64,000 nucleotides of DNA from Methylobacterium radiotolerans JCM 2831 (GCF_000019725.1 NC_010505.1:3413001-3477000); one strand, 5' to 3'; positions 28,492-37,128 are shown, counted from the stretch's first letter. Numbers and translations: made by a program. The notes: a model not told the origin generated them from the letters alone.

Positions 28492-29184
28492 TCAGCTCAC
28501 CGCGTCGAGAGGCGTCTGCGCGTTCCGAGACGCGAGCTGCTTCAGGGCGACCGCGCACGCGTTGGTGACGTGGAGGCGGGCCAGCTGCTCCGCCTGCGCG
28601 GCGTCCCGCTTCTGGAAAGCGGCCACGAGGGCGTCGATCTCGGCGAGGCTGTGCGGCAGCCGCTCCGGATGCATCAGGGATGTCGCCCGCAGCAGGTTGA
28701 TCCGGGAGTAGAAGCCGCGGAGGATCTCGCGGACGAGATCGTTGCCGCAATGGCTGAGCATGACGTCGTACAGGATGCCCTTGGCGCGCAGGACGCGGTC
28801 CGTGTCGCCGCTGCCGGCGGCCTCGCGCAGATCCGCCGCGGCCCGCCCGAACTGCAGGATGGCGGCATCCGCGGCCTGCGTGGCGAATTCGTGCGCCGCG
28901 TAGCCCTCGAGGACGGCGCGCAGTGCGTAGAGCTGACGCGCCTCCTCCACCGAGATCGAGGCCACGACCGGGCCGCGATGCGGCACCGTGTGGACGAGCT
29001 TCTCGGCCTCGAGCCGGCGCAGGGCCTCGCGCACGGAGGCGCGGCTGACGCCGAGCCCCTCGCACAATTCGCGCTCGATCAGCCGCTCGCCGGGGGCGTA
29101 GACGCCCGAGGTGATCGCCTCGCGGACGGCGTCCTCGACCTTGCGACGGAGCGTGTCCGGCTGGATGGCGCTGATCTTGTTCAT
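28492..29184 (-). CDS. GntR-family regulator, FadR/VanR subfamily (FCD domain)
   Basis: A 230-residue DNA-binding protein. The GntR winged HTH is at about 10-75 (VREAITSGVYAPGERLIERE, GVSRASVREALRRLEAEKL) and an all-helical FCD effector domain follows. The ATG at 29184 was chosen over 29247 because the family similarity begins there. It is the last gene of the minus-strand lactone/hydroxyacid cluster. A FadR-type operator in front of the first gene of the cluster (36888-36898) makes it the likely local repressor; the ligand is unknown. Confidence 0.9.
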   Translation of the reverse strand: MNKISAIQPDTLRRKVEDAVREAITSGVYAPGERLIERELCEGLGVSRASVREALRRLEAEKLVHTVPHRGPVVASISVEEARQLYALRAVLEGYAAHEFATQAADAAILQFGRAAADLREAAGSGDTDRVLRAKGILYDVMLSHCGNDLVREILRGFYSRINLLRATSLMHPERLPHSLAEIDALVAAFQKRDAAQAEQLARLHVTNACAVALKQLASRNAQTPLDAVS

Positions 29185-29269
29185 CGCTGGGTGTTCGGGG
29201 ATCGCGGCTGGGCCGCACGGGTGACATGGCGCGGCCTCGGGTGGCAAGGCATGCCCCGCAGCGCGCCCG

Positions 29270-30034
29270 TCAGCCCCGGCCCCGAGCCTCCAGCTCGTCG
29301 CGCAGGATCGGCGCGGCCAGTTCCGCGCCGTGCATGCCGATCAGACTGACGATCTCCAGAACCTCCATGATCTCCTCCTTGGTCGCTCCGTAGCCGATGG
29401 CGTTCTTCATGTGCATCTTCAGTCCCGGCACGTAGAGATGGGTCGCCGCCGCGTCGAAGGCGCAGTAGACGAACTCCTTCATCTTCGGCGTGAGGACGCC
29501 GTGACGCCAGGGCCAGGCCGAGAAATCGAGATAACCTTCGAACAGGTCCGGATCGAGTTCGAGAAGGCCGTCCCAGAAGCTGTGCCAGTAGCCCCGGTCG
29601 CGGGTGAAGTCGGATTTCAGCTGCTCCTGGCGCGGCGTCAGCGGCTCGGGGCCGCTCCGCTGACCGGCCTCCTCCAGCACCTCCAGCAGCAGCGGCACGC
29701 CGATGTTGCAGGCGTGGATACCGAGCGTCGCCGTGAGCGCGAGCACCTCCGTGATCTCGTCGGCCGTCGCGCCCGCGTCGAGGGCGTTGCGGATCTGGCG
29801 GCAGGTTCCGGGCGCGTAGAGGTGGGTCGCGGCCGTCGCGGCCGAGAGCGCGATCAGGGCGCGGTCCTTGGCGCCGAGATGGTTCTTGCGCACCGGGACC
29901 GTCGCCAGCCGCGCCCAGGCGTCGAGGAAGCCCGGGGCCAGCTCGGCCAGAGCCGCCTGCTCGGGATCCCAGTAGCCGAGCTCGCCCTGCACGGTGTGCC
30001 GGAGGCTCTCCGGGTTCGAGGCGGTTCCGGTCAT
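29270..30034 (-). CDS. Carboxymuconolactone decarboxylase family protein, two-domain
   Basis: A 254-residue protein with two tandem CMD/AhpD-like helical domains: LGAKDRALIALSAATAATHL, RNALDAGATADEITEVL, and again KMKEFVYCAFDAAATHL, KNAIGYGATKEEIMEVLEIV. Neither copy has the CxxC redox motif of AhpD, so a peroxidase-partner role is unlikely. Decarboxylase or lactone-handling activity is possible, but many family members have no known reaction. Overlaps the cupin gene stop by 4 bp. Confidence 0.85.
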   Translation of the reverse strand: MTGTASNPESLRHTVQGELGYWDPEQAALAELAPGFLDAWARLATVPVRKNHLGAKDRALIALSAATAATHLYAPGTCRQIRNALDAGATADEITEVLALTATLGIHACNIGVPLLLEVLEEAGQRSGPEPLTPRQEQLKSDFTRDRGYWHSFWDGLLELDPDLFEGYLDFSAWPWRHGVLTPKMKEFVYCAFDAAATHLYVPGLKMHMKNAIGYGATKEEIMEVLEIVSLIGMHGAELAAPILRDELEARGRG

Positions 30035-30420
30035 GCCGTGGCTCCGGCGTAATCGGCCTCGACCACCTCGTCCTGCCAGTCGGTCTTGCCGAGCGAGATC
30101 GCCGTGTGGATCAGGTAGCTGTCGGCGGCCGCGCCGTGCCAGTGCCGCTCGTCCGCGGGGATCCAGACGGTGTCGCCCGCCCGGATCGGCTGCGCCTGCT
30201 GGCCCGCGACGCAGATCCAGCCCTTGCCGGCGGTCACCTGCAGGATCTGACCCTGCGCGTGCGCGTGCCAGAAGGTCCGCGCGCCGGGCGTGAAGAAGAC
30301 GTTGTTGATCATCACGCCGCCCGTCGACGGCATCACCGGGTCGGCCCAGACCTGCCCGGTGAAGGTCGGCCCGCGGCTCTCGGATTTCGCGCTCTTCTCG
30401 CGGCCATGGAAGATCTGCAT
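30031..30420 (-). CDS. Cupin-domain protein
   Basis: A 129-residue single-domain cupin. Motif 1 ARTFWHAHAQGQILQVTAG supplies His residues for a metal and motif 2 DTVWIPADERHWHGA supplies another. Small cupins of this type act as isomerases, decarboxylases or dioxygenases, often with a CMD-family partner as in this gene pair. It lies 9 bases after the dehydrogenase gene. The exact reaction is unknown. Confidence 0.85.
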   Translation of the reverse strand: MQIFHGREKSAKSESRGPTFTGQVWADPVMPSTGGVMINNVFFTPGARTFWHAHAQGQILQVTAGKGWICVAGQQAQPIRAGDTVWIPADERHWHGAAADSYLIHTAISLGKTDWQDEVVEADYAGATA

Positions 30421-30429
30421 GATATCCTC

Positions 30430-31335
30430 TCAGTTCTCGTGTCCGTTCTCGTGGAGCCGGACGCCGCCGGAGACGTCGCCGATGGCATCGACGACGCGGT
30501 TGGAGATGACGTCGCCGTAGCCGAGCGCCGTGGCGAGGCCGAAGCTCGCCATCGGGCCCGACGCGTTCAGGGAGGCGACGCCGAGCTCGTGCAGGAGATC
30601 GGTGTAGAGCACGACGTCCTTGGTCATCAGCTTGCCGGTCAGGCCGCCTTCCAGGTAGTCGCCGTCGACGATCTTCGGGAAACGGTTCAGCGTCGCGAAG
30701 TTGACGCCGCTGGAGGCGTTCAGCACCTCCAGGAGCCGGTGCAGGTCGAGCCCGGCCTTCCGGCCCGCGACCATGACCTCCGCGGTGGCGGCGAGGCTGA
30801 CCGCGTTGAGGAAGTTGTTCAGCAGCTTGGTCGTGTGGCCGGCGCCGGAGCCGCCCATCACGACGACCTTCCGGGCGATCGGCGCGAAGACCCAGCCCAG
30901 CCGGTCGATCACCGCCTGATCGCCGCCGACCATCAGGGTCAGCGTGCCCGTCTCGGCCGCGGCGGCGCCGCCGGAGATGCCCGCGTCGACGTAGGCGACG
31001 CCGCGCTCGGCCAGGGCCCCGGCGATTCGGCGCGTCGAGCTGGCCGCGGCCGTGCTGAGGTCGACGACGATCTGCCCGTCCCGGCAGCCCGCGAGGACGC
31101 CGCCCTCGCCCAGCACGACGCGCTCAACCACCTTGCTGTCGGGCAGCGACATCAGGATCACGTCGGCCGCACCGACGACCGCGGCGATCGAGGCCGCTTC
31201 CGTCGCGCCCCAGCGCGCCGCAGCCTCCGGGTCGGTGTCGAAGCCGACGACGTCAATCCCCGCCCCGGTCAGGCTGCGCGTCATGCGGCCGCCCATGTTG
31301 CCGAGCCCGATGAAGCCGATCCGGTTCCCGTTCAT
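30430..31335 (-). CDS. NAD(P)-dependent beta-hydroxyacid dehydrogenase (3-HIBDH family)
   Basis: A 301-residue oxidoreductase of the 3-hydroxyisobutyrate dehydrogenase / tartronate semialdehyde reductase family. The Rossmann motif GFIGLGNMGGRM (8-19), substrate-binding DAGISGGAAAAETGTL (117-132) and catalytic Lys170 in GAGHTTKLLNNF are present. The cytoplasmic enzyme interconverts a hydroxyacid and its semialdehyde. A second paralogue lies in the same cluster (34732-35604) and the two differ clearly, which suggests two successive substrates or stereoisomers. Confidence 0.92.
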   Translation of the reverse strand: MNGNRIGFIGLGNMGGRMTRSLTGAGIDVVGFDTDPEAAARWGATEAASIAAVVGAADVILMSLPDSKVVERVVLGEGGVLAGCRDGQIVVDLSTAAASSTRRIAGALAERGVAYVDAGISGGAAAAETGTLTLMVGGDQAVIDRLGWVFAPIARKVVVMGGSGAGHTTKLLNNFLNAVSLAATAEVMVAGRKAGLDLHRLLEVLNASSGVNFATLNRFPKIVDGDYLEGGLTGKLMTKDVVLYTDLLHELGVASLNASGPMASFGLATALGYGDVISNRVVDAIGDVSGGVRLHENGHEN

Positions 31336-31361
31336 GCTGCGTCCTCCGCGCGGCGTCCGGC

Positions 31362-32738
31362 TCAGTGGCCGGTGCCGAAATCGACGTCCTTGGTCTCCGG
31401 CCCGATGAGCGCGCCCACGGTGCCGATCAGGCCGCCGACGATCAGCAGGGCCACGGGCGTCAGCGCGAGCGGCATCAGCGCGCTCAGCCAGTCCATGTAG
31501 AAGGCGTAGAAGGACGGGATCACCACCGAGAGGCTGAAGCCGATGCCGAAGCCGGTGGCGCGGACATCCGTGGCGAAGCGCTCGTTGATGTAGGTGACGA
31601 TGACGCCCCAGGGCGAGGTGACGATGACCGCCAGGAGGCTGACCAGCAGCACGCGGGTGCCGAACGCCATCCCGGGCGTGACGGTCAGCGTGTAGAGGAT
31701 GTACGCGCCGACCGTCGCGATCAGCGGGCCGACGATCACGAAGAACCGCCGGCGGCCGATGACCTGCCCCAGCAGGCCGGAGCCGATGTAGCTGAAGAAC
31801 AGGATCGTGTAGCAGATCATCAGCGTCGCGGTCAGCGCGAAGCCGTCGAGGTGCAGGGTCTTCACCAGCAGACCGGTCGGCATGTAGATCGTGATGATGT
31901 TCTGCGTCGTCCAGAAGCCGGTCATCAGCAGCAGGACCTGCAGGAGGTCGCGCCCGCCCTTCCCGGTGAACAGGCCCGCCATCGGCGACACCTCGGCCTG
32001 TTCGGCCCCGGCGGCGGCCTCCTTCTTCCAGACCTCCGATTCCGAGACCTTGTGGACGTAGTAGAGGGCGAGCAGGCCGGCGAGCGCCGCGCCGACGATG
32101 AAGGGGATGCGCCAGCCCCAGACCGTGTAGGGCGACCCGGGCCCGTCGAGCGGGAACAGGTAGAACATCAGCATCGTGATGAGGTTGATGCTGACATAGG
32201 CGGCCGGGAAGCCCGCGATGATCAGGCCGCCGACGAAGCCGCGCTTGTCCTTCTTTGAATACTCGATGGCGAGCGGCATCGCCCCCGTGTAGCCGCCCCC
32301 GAGGAAGATGCCGTCGAGGAAGCGCAGCAGCACCAGCAGGATGTACGAGGCGAGGCCGAGCGTCTCGTAACCGGGCAGCAGGCCGATCAGCAGGGTGATC
32401 ACCCCGAAGCCCGCCACCGAGTAGATCGAGGCGGCCCGGCGGCCGACCTTGTCGGCGATCAGGCCGAAGATGAGCGCGCCGATCGGGCGGCCGAGCAGGG
32501 TTGTGATGAACACCAGCGAGGCCAGCACCGTCTCCATCTGGGGAGACAGGTTCTTCGGCTGGAACATGAACATCACCGGCGCCAGCGCGACCACCGGCAG
32601 GTAGATGTCGAACATGTCGATGTATTCGGAGAAGAACGCGCCGCGGATGGCGCTCTTCCGCTTCTCCTCGATCGACTGGGACGAGGCCGGGCGCGCGCCC
32701 GCTGCGTCCGTTGCCAAGGCCGCCGACGTGACCGACAT
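31362..32738 (-). CDS. MFS transporter, metabolite:H+ symporter type
   Basis: A 458-residue, 12-helix inner-membrane transporter of the metabolite:H+ symporter / sugar-porter-like branch. Visible are the loop 2-3 motif GLIADKVGRRAA, FLDGIFLGGGYTGAMPLAIEY and PWGVIVTYINERFATDVRATG. The start at 32738 follows a strong GGGAGGGAG ribosome-binding site; the longer open frame upstream is not coding. Likely imports the substrate, probably an organic acid or lactone, of the surrounding cluster. Confidence 0.9.
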   Translation of the reverse strand: MSVTSAALATDAAGARPASSQSIEEKRKSAIRGAFFSEYIDMFDIYLPVVALAPVMFMFQPKNLSPQMETVLASLVFITTLLGRPIGALIFGLIADKVGRRAASIYSVAGFGVITLLIGLLPGYETLGLASYILLVLLRFLDGIFLGGGYTGAMPLAIEYSKKDKRGFVGGLIIAGFPAAYVSINLITMLMFYLFPLDGPGSPYTVWGWRIPFIVGAALAGLLALYYVHKVSESEVWKKEAAAGAEQAEVSPMAGLFTGKGGRDLLQVLLLMTGFWTTQNIITIYMPTGLLVKTLHLDGFALTATLMICYTILFFSYIGSGLLGQVIGRRRFFVIVGPLIATVGAYILYTLTVTPGMAFGTRVLLVSLLAVIVTSPWGVIVTYINERFATDVRATGFGIGFSLSVVIPSFYAFYMDWLSALMPLALTPVALLIVGGLIGTVGALIGPETKDVDFGTGH

Positions 32739-32830
32739 GGCGTCTCCCTCCCTGTTGTACTGCCGCGCAACTTTTTTGACTGCGTCGGAGCGTGGGCGCG
32801 GGCGCCGAGCCCGCGCGGTCGTCCGCGGGA

Positions 32831-33232
32831 TCAGCGCCCGCCGTCGTGCTCCGCGTCCCACGCGGCGATCGCCGCGGAGGCGGTGCGGAAGGCGGCCAGG
32901 GCCGCCGGGGCGCCGCAATAGACCAGCGCCTGCATCAGCACGGCCTGGATCTCGTCCTTGGTCACGCCGTTGTTGAGCGCGCCTTTGACGTGGACGCCGA
33001 GCTCGTGATGCTGGTTCATCGCGGTCAGCATGGCGATGTTGAGCATGCTGCGGGTCTTGAACGGCAGCGTCTCGTCGCCCCAGACCGCGCCCCAGCAATA
33101 CTCGGTCACGAGCCGCTGGACCGGACGGTTGAACGCGTCGGCATTGGCCCAGGACTTCTCGACATGGGCGGCGCCGAGGACGGTCTTGCGGTTCTCGAAA
33201 CCTTTACCGAACAGCTCGCTCTCGTCGGACAT
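32831..33232 (-). CDS. Carboxymuconolactone decarboxylase family protein
   Basis: A 133-residue single-domain CMD protein similar to 4-carboxymuconolactone decarboxylase: WGDETLPFKTRSMLNIAMLT, HHELGVHVKGALNNGVTKDE and IQAVLMQALVYCGAPAALAA. The start at 33232 is preceded by CAGGAGAACCAG. 4-Carboxymuconolactone decarboxylase makes 3-oxoadipate enol-lactone, but no protocatechuate genes are nearby, so another lactone-like or ring-opened acid may be the substrate. Confidence 0.88.
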   Translation of the reverse strand: MSDESELFGKGFENRKTVLGAAHVEKSWANADAFNRPVQRLVTEYCWGAVWGDETLPFKTRSMLNIAMLTAMNQHHELGVHVKGALNNGVTKDEIQAVLMQALVYCGAPAALAAFRTASAAIAAWDAEHDGGR

Positions 33233-33290
33233 CTGGTTCTCCTGGTCGGGACCGACGCGCGAAGGCACCGGCCGCATCGCGCGGGACGGA

Positions 33291-34727
33291 TCAGTCGAGG
33301 CCGAAGCCGATCATCGCCTTCGTCTCGAGGTATTCCTGGAGACCGGCCTCGCCCCATTCCCGGCCGTTGCCGGACTGGCGGTAGCCGCCGAACGGCGCGT
33401 GGACGTCCGGGGGCGGGTAGTTGATGTGGACCTGGCCGCCGACCAGCCGCCGCGCCACGGCGCGCGCCCGGTCGCGGTCCCGCCCCTGCACGTAGGCGGC
33501 GAGCCCGTAGCGTGACCCGTTGGCGATCGCGACGGCGTCGTCCTCGCTGTCGTAGGCGAGGATCGACAGGACCGGGCCGAAGATCTCCTCCCGCGCGATG
33601 GTCATGTCGGGCGTCACGTCGGCGAAGACCGTCGGACGGACGTAGAAGCCGCGGTCCAGGTGGTCCGGCCGCTCCGGGCCGCCGGCGACGAGCCGCGCGC
33701 CCTCCGCGATGCCGGTGCGGATCAGCCCGACGACGCGCTCGTACTGGGTGCGGTTGACCACCGGGCCGAGATCCGTCTCGGGATCCGCGGTCGGGCCGAG
33801 CCGGAAGCCGGAGGCCGCCTCGGCCGCGATGGCGGCCGCCTCGTCCATCCGCGCCCGGGGCACGATCATCCGCGTCGGGATCGAGCAGGACTGACCGGAA
33901 TTGGTGCAGCAGGCCGCGACGCCGCGCCGGACCGCCTGATCGAAGTCGACGTCCTCGAGCAGGATGTTGGCGGACTTGCCGCCGAGTTCCTGCGCGACGC
34001 GCTTGATGGTCGGGGCCGCCGCCCGGGCGATCTCGATCCCGGCGCGGGTCGACCCGGTGAAGGAGACCATGTCGATCCCCGGATGCGCGGCGATCGCCGC
34101 GCCGACGCCGGGGCCGTCCCCGTTGACGAGGTTGAACACGCCCGGCGGCACGCCGGCATCGTGCAGGACCTGCGCGAACAGCATCGCGCTGACGGCCGAG
34201 TACTCGCTGGGCTTCAGAACCATCGTGCAGCCGGCCGCGAGGGCGGGGGCGATCTTCACGACGATCTGGTTGATCGGCCAGTTCCAGGGGGTGATCAGAC
34301 CGCAGACGCCGATCGGCTCGCGCCGGATCCGGGTGGTGCCGCGATCCTCCTCGAAGGCGAAGCGCTCCATCACCTCGATGAGCGCGTTGAGGTGCGCCGG
34401 CCCCCGCGCCGCCTGCCCCTTGCGGGCGAAGCCGATCGGCGAGCCCATCTCCTGCCGGATCGTCTCGGCGAAGATCTCGAACCGCTCCTCGAACAGCGCG
34501 AGGATCCGGCGCAGCAGCGCGACGCGCGCGGCGGGCGCCGTCTCCGAGAAGGCCGGGAAGGCGGCGCGGGCCGCGCGGACGGCCCGGTCGACATCCTCGG
34601 CACTGCCGAGCGCGAGGGTGCCGAACGCGGTCTCGGTGGCGGGATCGATCAGCGGGAACGGCCGGGCCGCGACCGGCTCGACCCAGGCGCCGTCGATGTA
34701 GAAGCGGCTCAGGTCCGGGAGCGCCAT
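33291..34727 (-). CDS. Aldehyde dehydrogenase (NAD(P)+)
   Basis: A 478-residue ALDH-superfamily enzyme. TPWNWP (146-151), the catalytic Glu247 in QELGGKSANI, catalytic Cys281 in NSGQSCSIPTR and the C-terminal PFGGYRQSGNGREWG are intact. The cytoplasmic enzyme oxidises an aldehyde or semialdehyde to the acid. Its place next to a hydroxyacid dehydrogenase (34732-35604, 4-bp gap) and a lactonase-like gene suggests semialdehyde oxidation, as BlcA does with succinic semialdehyde; the substrate is inferred. Confidence 0.93.
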   Translation of the reverse strand: MALPDLSRFYIDGAWVEPVAARPFPLIDPATETAFGTLALGSAEDVDRAVRAARAAFPAFSETAPAARVALLRRILALFEERFEIFAETIRQEMGSPIGFARKGQAARGPAHLNALIEVMERFAFEEDRGTTRIRREPIGVCGLITPWNWPINQIVVKIAPALAAGCTMVLKPSEYSAVSAMLFAQVLHDAGVPPGVFNLVNGDGPGVGAAIAAHPGIDMVSFTGSTRAGIEIARAAAPTIKRVAQELGGKSANILLEDVDFDQAVRRGVAACCTNSGQSCSIPTRMIVPRARMDEAAAIAAEAASGFRLGPTADPETDLGPVVNRTQYERVVGLIRTGIAEGARLVAGGPERPDHLDRGFYVRPTVFADVTPDMTIAREEIFGPVLSILAYDSEDDAVAIANGSRYGLAAYVQGRDRDRARAVARRLVGGQVHINYPPPDVHAPFGGYRQSGNGREWGEAGLQEYLETKAMIGFGLD

Positions 34728-34731
34728 CGTC

Positions 34732-35604
34732 TCAGGCTCCCTTGGCCAGCAGGCGGTACATCTCGGTGTGGTCGGCCGCGGGCCCGACCTCCCCGGCGAT
34801 CGCGTGCCAGGTCTCGATGCAGTGGCGGCCGAAGCCGAGCGGGTAGTCGACCGACTCGGCCAGCGCCCCGGCGATGCCGAGATCCTTGTCCATCAGCTTC
34901 AGCGAGAAACCCGAGGCGAAGCTGCCGCTGAGCATGAACTGCTTGACCTTGTTCTCGGAGGTGTTGCTGCGCCCGGACGAGGCGTTGAGCACGTCGGTCA
35001 TGGCCTCCGGCGCGATGCCGAAGCGCTGGGCCACGTGGAGCGCCTCGACGGTGGCGAGCAGGCCCGCGGCGGAGACGAAGTTGTTCAGCGCCTTGGCGGC
35101 GTGGCCCGATCCCGCCGGGCCGATATGCAGGACGGAGGTGCCCATCGCCTCCAGCACCGGCCGCCAGCGGGCGAGGAGGTCCGCCGCGCCGCCGACGAGG
35201 ATGGCGAGCGTGCCGTTGACCGCCCGCTTCACGCCGCCCGAAACCGGCGCGTCCAGGTAGCCGAGCCCCTTCCCGGCGAGCGTCTCGCCGAGCGCGCGGG
35301 ACCGCACCGGCTCCGACGAGCTCATGTCGATCACGGTGGCGCCGGCCGGAAGCGCGTCGGCCCAGCCATCATCGAGCAGCACCGCCTCGACGATGGCCGA
35401 GTTCGGCAGCATCGTGATCAGCAGGTCGAGCCCGGCGGCGTTCTCCCGCGTGAGCGCCGTCGCGCCGAGGTCCCGGGCGAGCGCGTCGGTCCGGCCTACG
35501 TCCGCGTCGAGCAGGCGGAGCACGTGCCCCGCCTTGGCGAGGCACCGGCTCATGGGGTCGCCCATCATGCCGAGACCGATGACGCCGATGGTTCTCTGTT
35601 CCAT
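34732..35604 (-). CDS. NAD(P)-dependent beta-hydroxyacid dehydrogenase, second copy
   Basis: A 290-residue oxidoreductase of the same superfamily as 30430-31335. It has GVIGLGMMGDPM (7-18), the substrate loop LDAPVSGGVKRAVNGTL and catalytic Lys171 in GSGHAAKALNNF. The ATG at 35604 was chosen because the Rossmann motif starts at residue 5; the longer frame is shadow of the NIPSNAP gene. It is immediately upstream of the aldehyde dehydrogenase gene, so the two probably act in sequence: hydroxyacid to semialdehyde to acid. Confidence 0.92.
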   Translation of the reverse strand: MEQRTIGVIGLGMMGDPMSRCLAKAGHVLRLLDADVGRTDALARDLGATALTRENAAGLDLLITMLPNSAIVEAVLLDDGWADALPAGATVIDMSSSEPVRSRALGETLAGKGLGYLDAPVSGGVKRAVNGTLAILVGGAADLLARWRPVLEAMGTSVLHIGPAGSGHAAKALNNFVSAAGLLATVEALHVAQRFGIAPEAMTDVLNASSGRSNTSENKVKQFMLSGSFASGFSLKLMDKDLGIAGALAESVDYPLGFGRHCIETWHAIAGEVGPAADHTEMYRLLAKGA

Positions 35605-35659
35605 GCCGTGAATGTCCCTCTGGGCGACAGCCGGAGCGGCCCGACGCCGCGTGTCCCCG

Positions 35660-35986
35660 TCAGCGCAGGGCGGAGAAGTCCGTGGGGGTGAGGAAGGTGT
35701 TCTCGATCCGGGCGACGATCGGCCGGTCCTTCTCAGTCTCGGCGCGGGCGGCGATCCAGTCCGGATCGGCCTGGAAGGCGTTCCAGCGCGCCTCGCGCTG
35801 GGCCATGTCGTCCCACTTGAGCAGGTAGGTGAGCGCGTGGTTGTCGGGACCGACGAGCGTGGTCCAGAAACCGATCTGCTCGATGCCGTATTTCTGGAAG
35901 AAGCCGAGCGTCGTGGAGCGGAACCGCTCCAGCAGGGCCGGCAGACGTGTCGGGGCGCAGTAGTAGACACGCATCTCGACGATCAT
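35660..35986 (-). CDS. NIPSNAP family protein
   Basis: A 108-residue ferredoxin-like alpha+beta barrel protein of the NIPSNAP family: MIVEMRVYYCAPTRLPALLE, GFWTTLVGPDNHALTYLLKW and REARWNAFQADPDW are typical. Small cytoplasmic proteins of this family are often encoded in catabolic clusters; their reactions are mostly unknown. It lies between the metallo-beta-lactamase-fold gene (12-bp gap) and the second dehydrogenase gene. Confidence 0.88.
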   Translation of the reverse strand: MIVEMRVYYCAPTRLPALLERFRSTTLGFFQKYGIEQIGFWTTLVGPDNHALTYLLKWDDMAQREARWNAFQADPDWIAARAETEKDRPIVARIENTFLTPTDFSALR

Positions 35987-35998
35987 GGAATCCTCCAG

Positions 35999-36808
35999 TC
36001 AGTAGGTCGGTGAAGCGGTCGGGGGCAGGTCGACGCGCGCGATCCATCCGGCGACATCCTCGGCCGCCGGCGGGTAGATCGCGAGAACCTGCGGATCGTG
36101 GCCCGGGACAATGTGATCCTCGGATTCGGCCAGGCGCCGGACGGTCCGGTAGCCCTCGAACATGTCGCCGACGTTGAAGACGATCGGATAGGCGAGCCGG
36201 CGGCCGATATTGGCGAAGAAGTGCGCGGCGTCGGAGGCCAGAACGACCCAGCCGCGCGCCGTGCGGACCCGGACGATCTGCAGGCCATCCGAGTGCCCGC
36301 CGACCCGGTGGAGGGTGATCCCCGGATACAGCGTGTCGGTCGTCTCGCGGAAGCGGACGCGGTCCTCGAACAGCCGGTCCACCATCGCCTTCACGTCCTC
36401 GGCGGCGAAGGGGTGGCGGACCTCCGGGTGGCACATGCAGCGGCCGGTGCAGAAGGCCATCTCGCGCTCCTGGACATGGAAGCGGGCCTTCGGGAACAGG
36501 TCGTGGTTGCCGGCATGGTCGTAGTGCAGGTGGGTCAGGACGACGTCCTCGATCTGAAGCGGGTCGACCCCGATCCGCGCCAGCCCCTCCTCGACCGGCC
36601 GGACGATGTCGCGGCCCCGCTTCGTCGCCATCGCCCGGTCGAAGCCCGTGTCGACGACGATCGTTCGGCCAGCGCCCGCGACGACCCACACGAAGTAGTC
36701 GATCGGCATTGGCCCATCGTGGATGTCCCCGCCGATGAAGTTCTCGCGGGCCATACGGTGATGATGCGCGTACTTGATCGCGTAGATCTTGTAGATCTCT
36801 GCGTCCAT
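35999..36808 (-). CDS. Metallo-beta-lactamase-fold hydrolase, N-acyl-homoserine lactonase-like
   Basis: A 269-residue protein with the di-zinc motif LTHLHYDHAG (His93, His95, Asp97, His98), a later SDAAHFFAN and VPGHDPQV supplying further ligands. The layout is that of the AttM/BlcC/AiiA lactonase branch, which opens gamma-butyrolactone or acyl-homoserine lactones. AAGGA lies 9-10 bases before the ATG. It is the first gene of the cluster, with a predicted promoter and FadR-type operator just upstream. Lactone opening fits the dehydrogenase and aldehyde dehydrogenase genes downstream; whether the lactone is a food or a signal is not visible. Confidence 0.85.
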   Translation of the reverse strand: MDAEIYKIYAIKYAHHHRMARENFIGGDIHDGPMPIDYFVWVVAGAGRTIVVDTGFDRAMATKRGRDIVRPVEEGLARIGVDPLQIEDVVLTHLHYDHAGNHDLFPKARFHVQEREMAFCTGRCMCHPEVRHPFAAEDVKAMVDRLFEDRVRFRETTDTLYPGITLHRVGGHSDGLQIVRVRTARGWVVLASDAAHFFANIGRRLAYPIVFNVGDMFEGYRTVRRLAESEDHIVPGHDPQVLAIYPPAAEDVAGWIARVDLPPTASPTY

Positions 36809-36877
36809 GCGGGCGTTTCCTTCAGGCGGCCGGTTGAACCGGCTCTTCCTCGCGGGTGCATCTCATCCGCGACTCGA

Positions 36878-36906
36878 ATTGAGCATATCGTCCGACAATC
36901 TGTCAA
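36878..36906 (-). promoter_or_regulatory. Promoter with FadR-type operator for the lactone/hydroxyacid cluster
   Basis: On the minus strand, TTGACA (36906-36901) is followed after 17 bases by CTCAAT (36883-36878), a plausible sigma-70 promoter with a weak -10. In the spacer lies TTGTCGGACGA (36898-36888), which fits the FadR-subfamily GntR operator consensus TNGTNNNACNA. A repressor bound there would block RNA polymerase. The GntR gene at the end of the cluster is the obvious candidate. Confidence 0.4.
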
Positions 36907-37128
36907 TCAGGCGATAGCGTTTTTGACGGCCGCAGTCGATCGTCCCGCTCAGTGATGCCGGGCGCCATCAGGTCGTTCGCGTGGGATGGAAACGGCCAGC
37001 CCGGGGGCGTTGGCGTCTGTCAGCACCCCGGGGCACGCCTGGACGCGGCATCGGGGATCGCTGCGGACGGCCCGGGCGAGCCCCCCGCGGAACGCTGCCT
37101 CGCTTCCGTGACCGGCGCGCGGAGCCGA
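36907..37128. other. Intergenic stretch upstream of the cluster promoter
   Basis: Together with 36809-36906 this makes a 320-base gap between an MFS gene and the lactone cluster. Apart from the promoter/operator noted separately, no gene or clear structure is seen. Confidence 0.4.

Noticed and set aside
32760..32785. T-run (TTTTTT) near 32770 as a terminator for the CMD gene at 32831
   Set aside because: The run reads as A on the strand transcribed there, and the GC hairpin before it is too far away for intrinsic termination.
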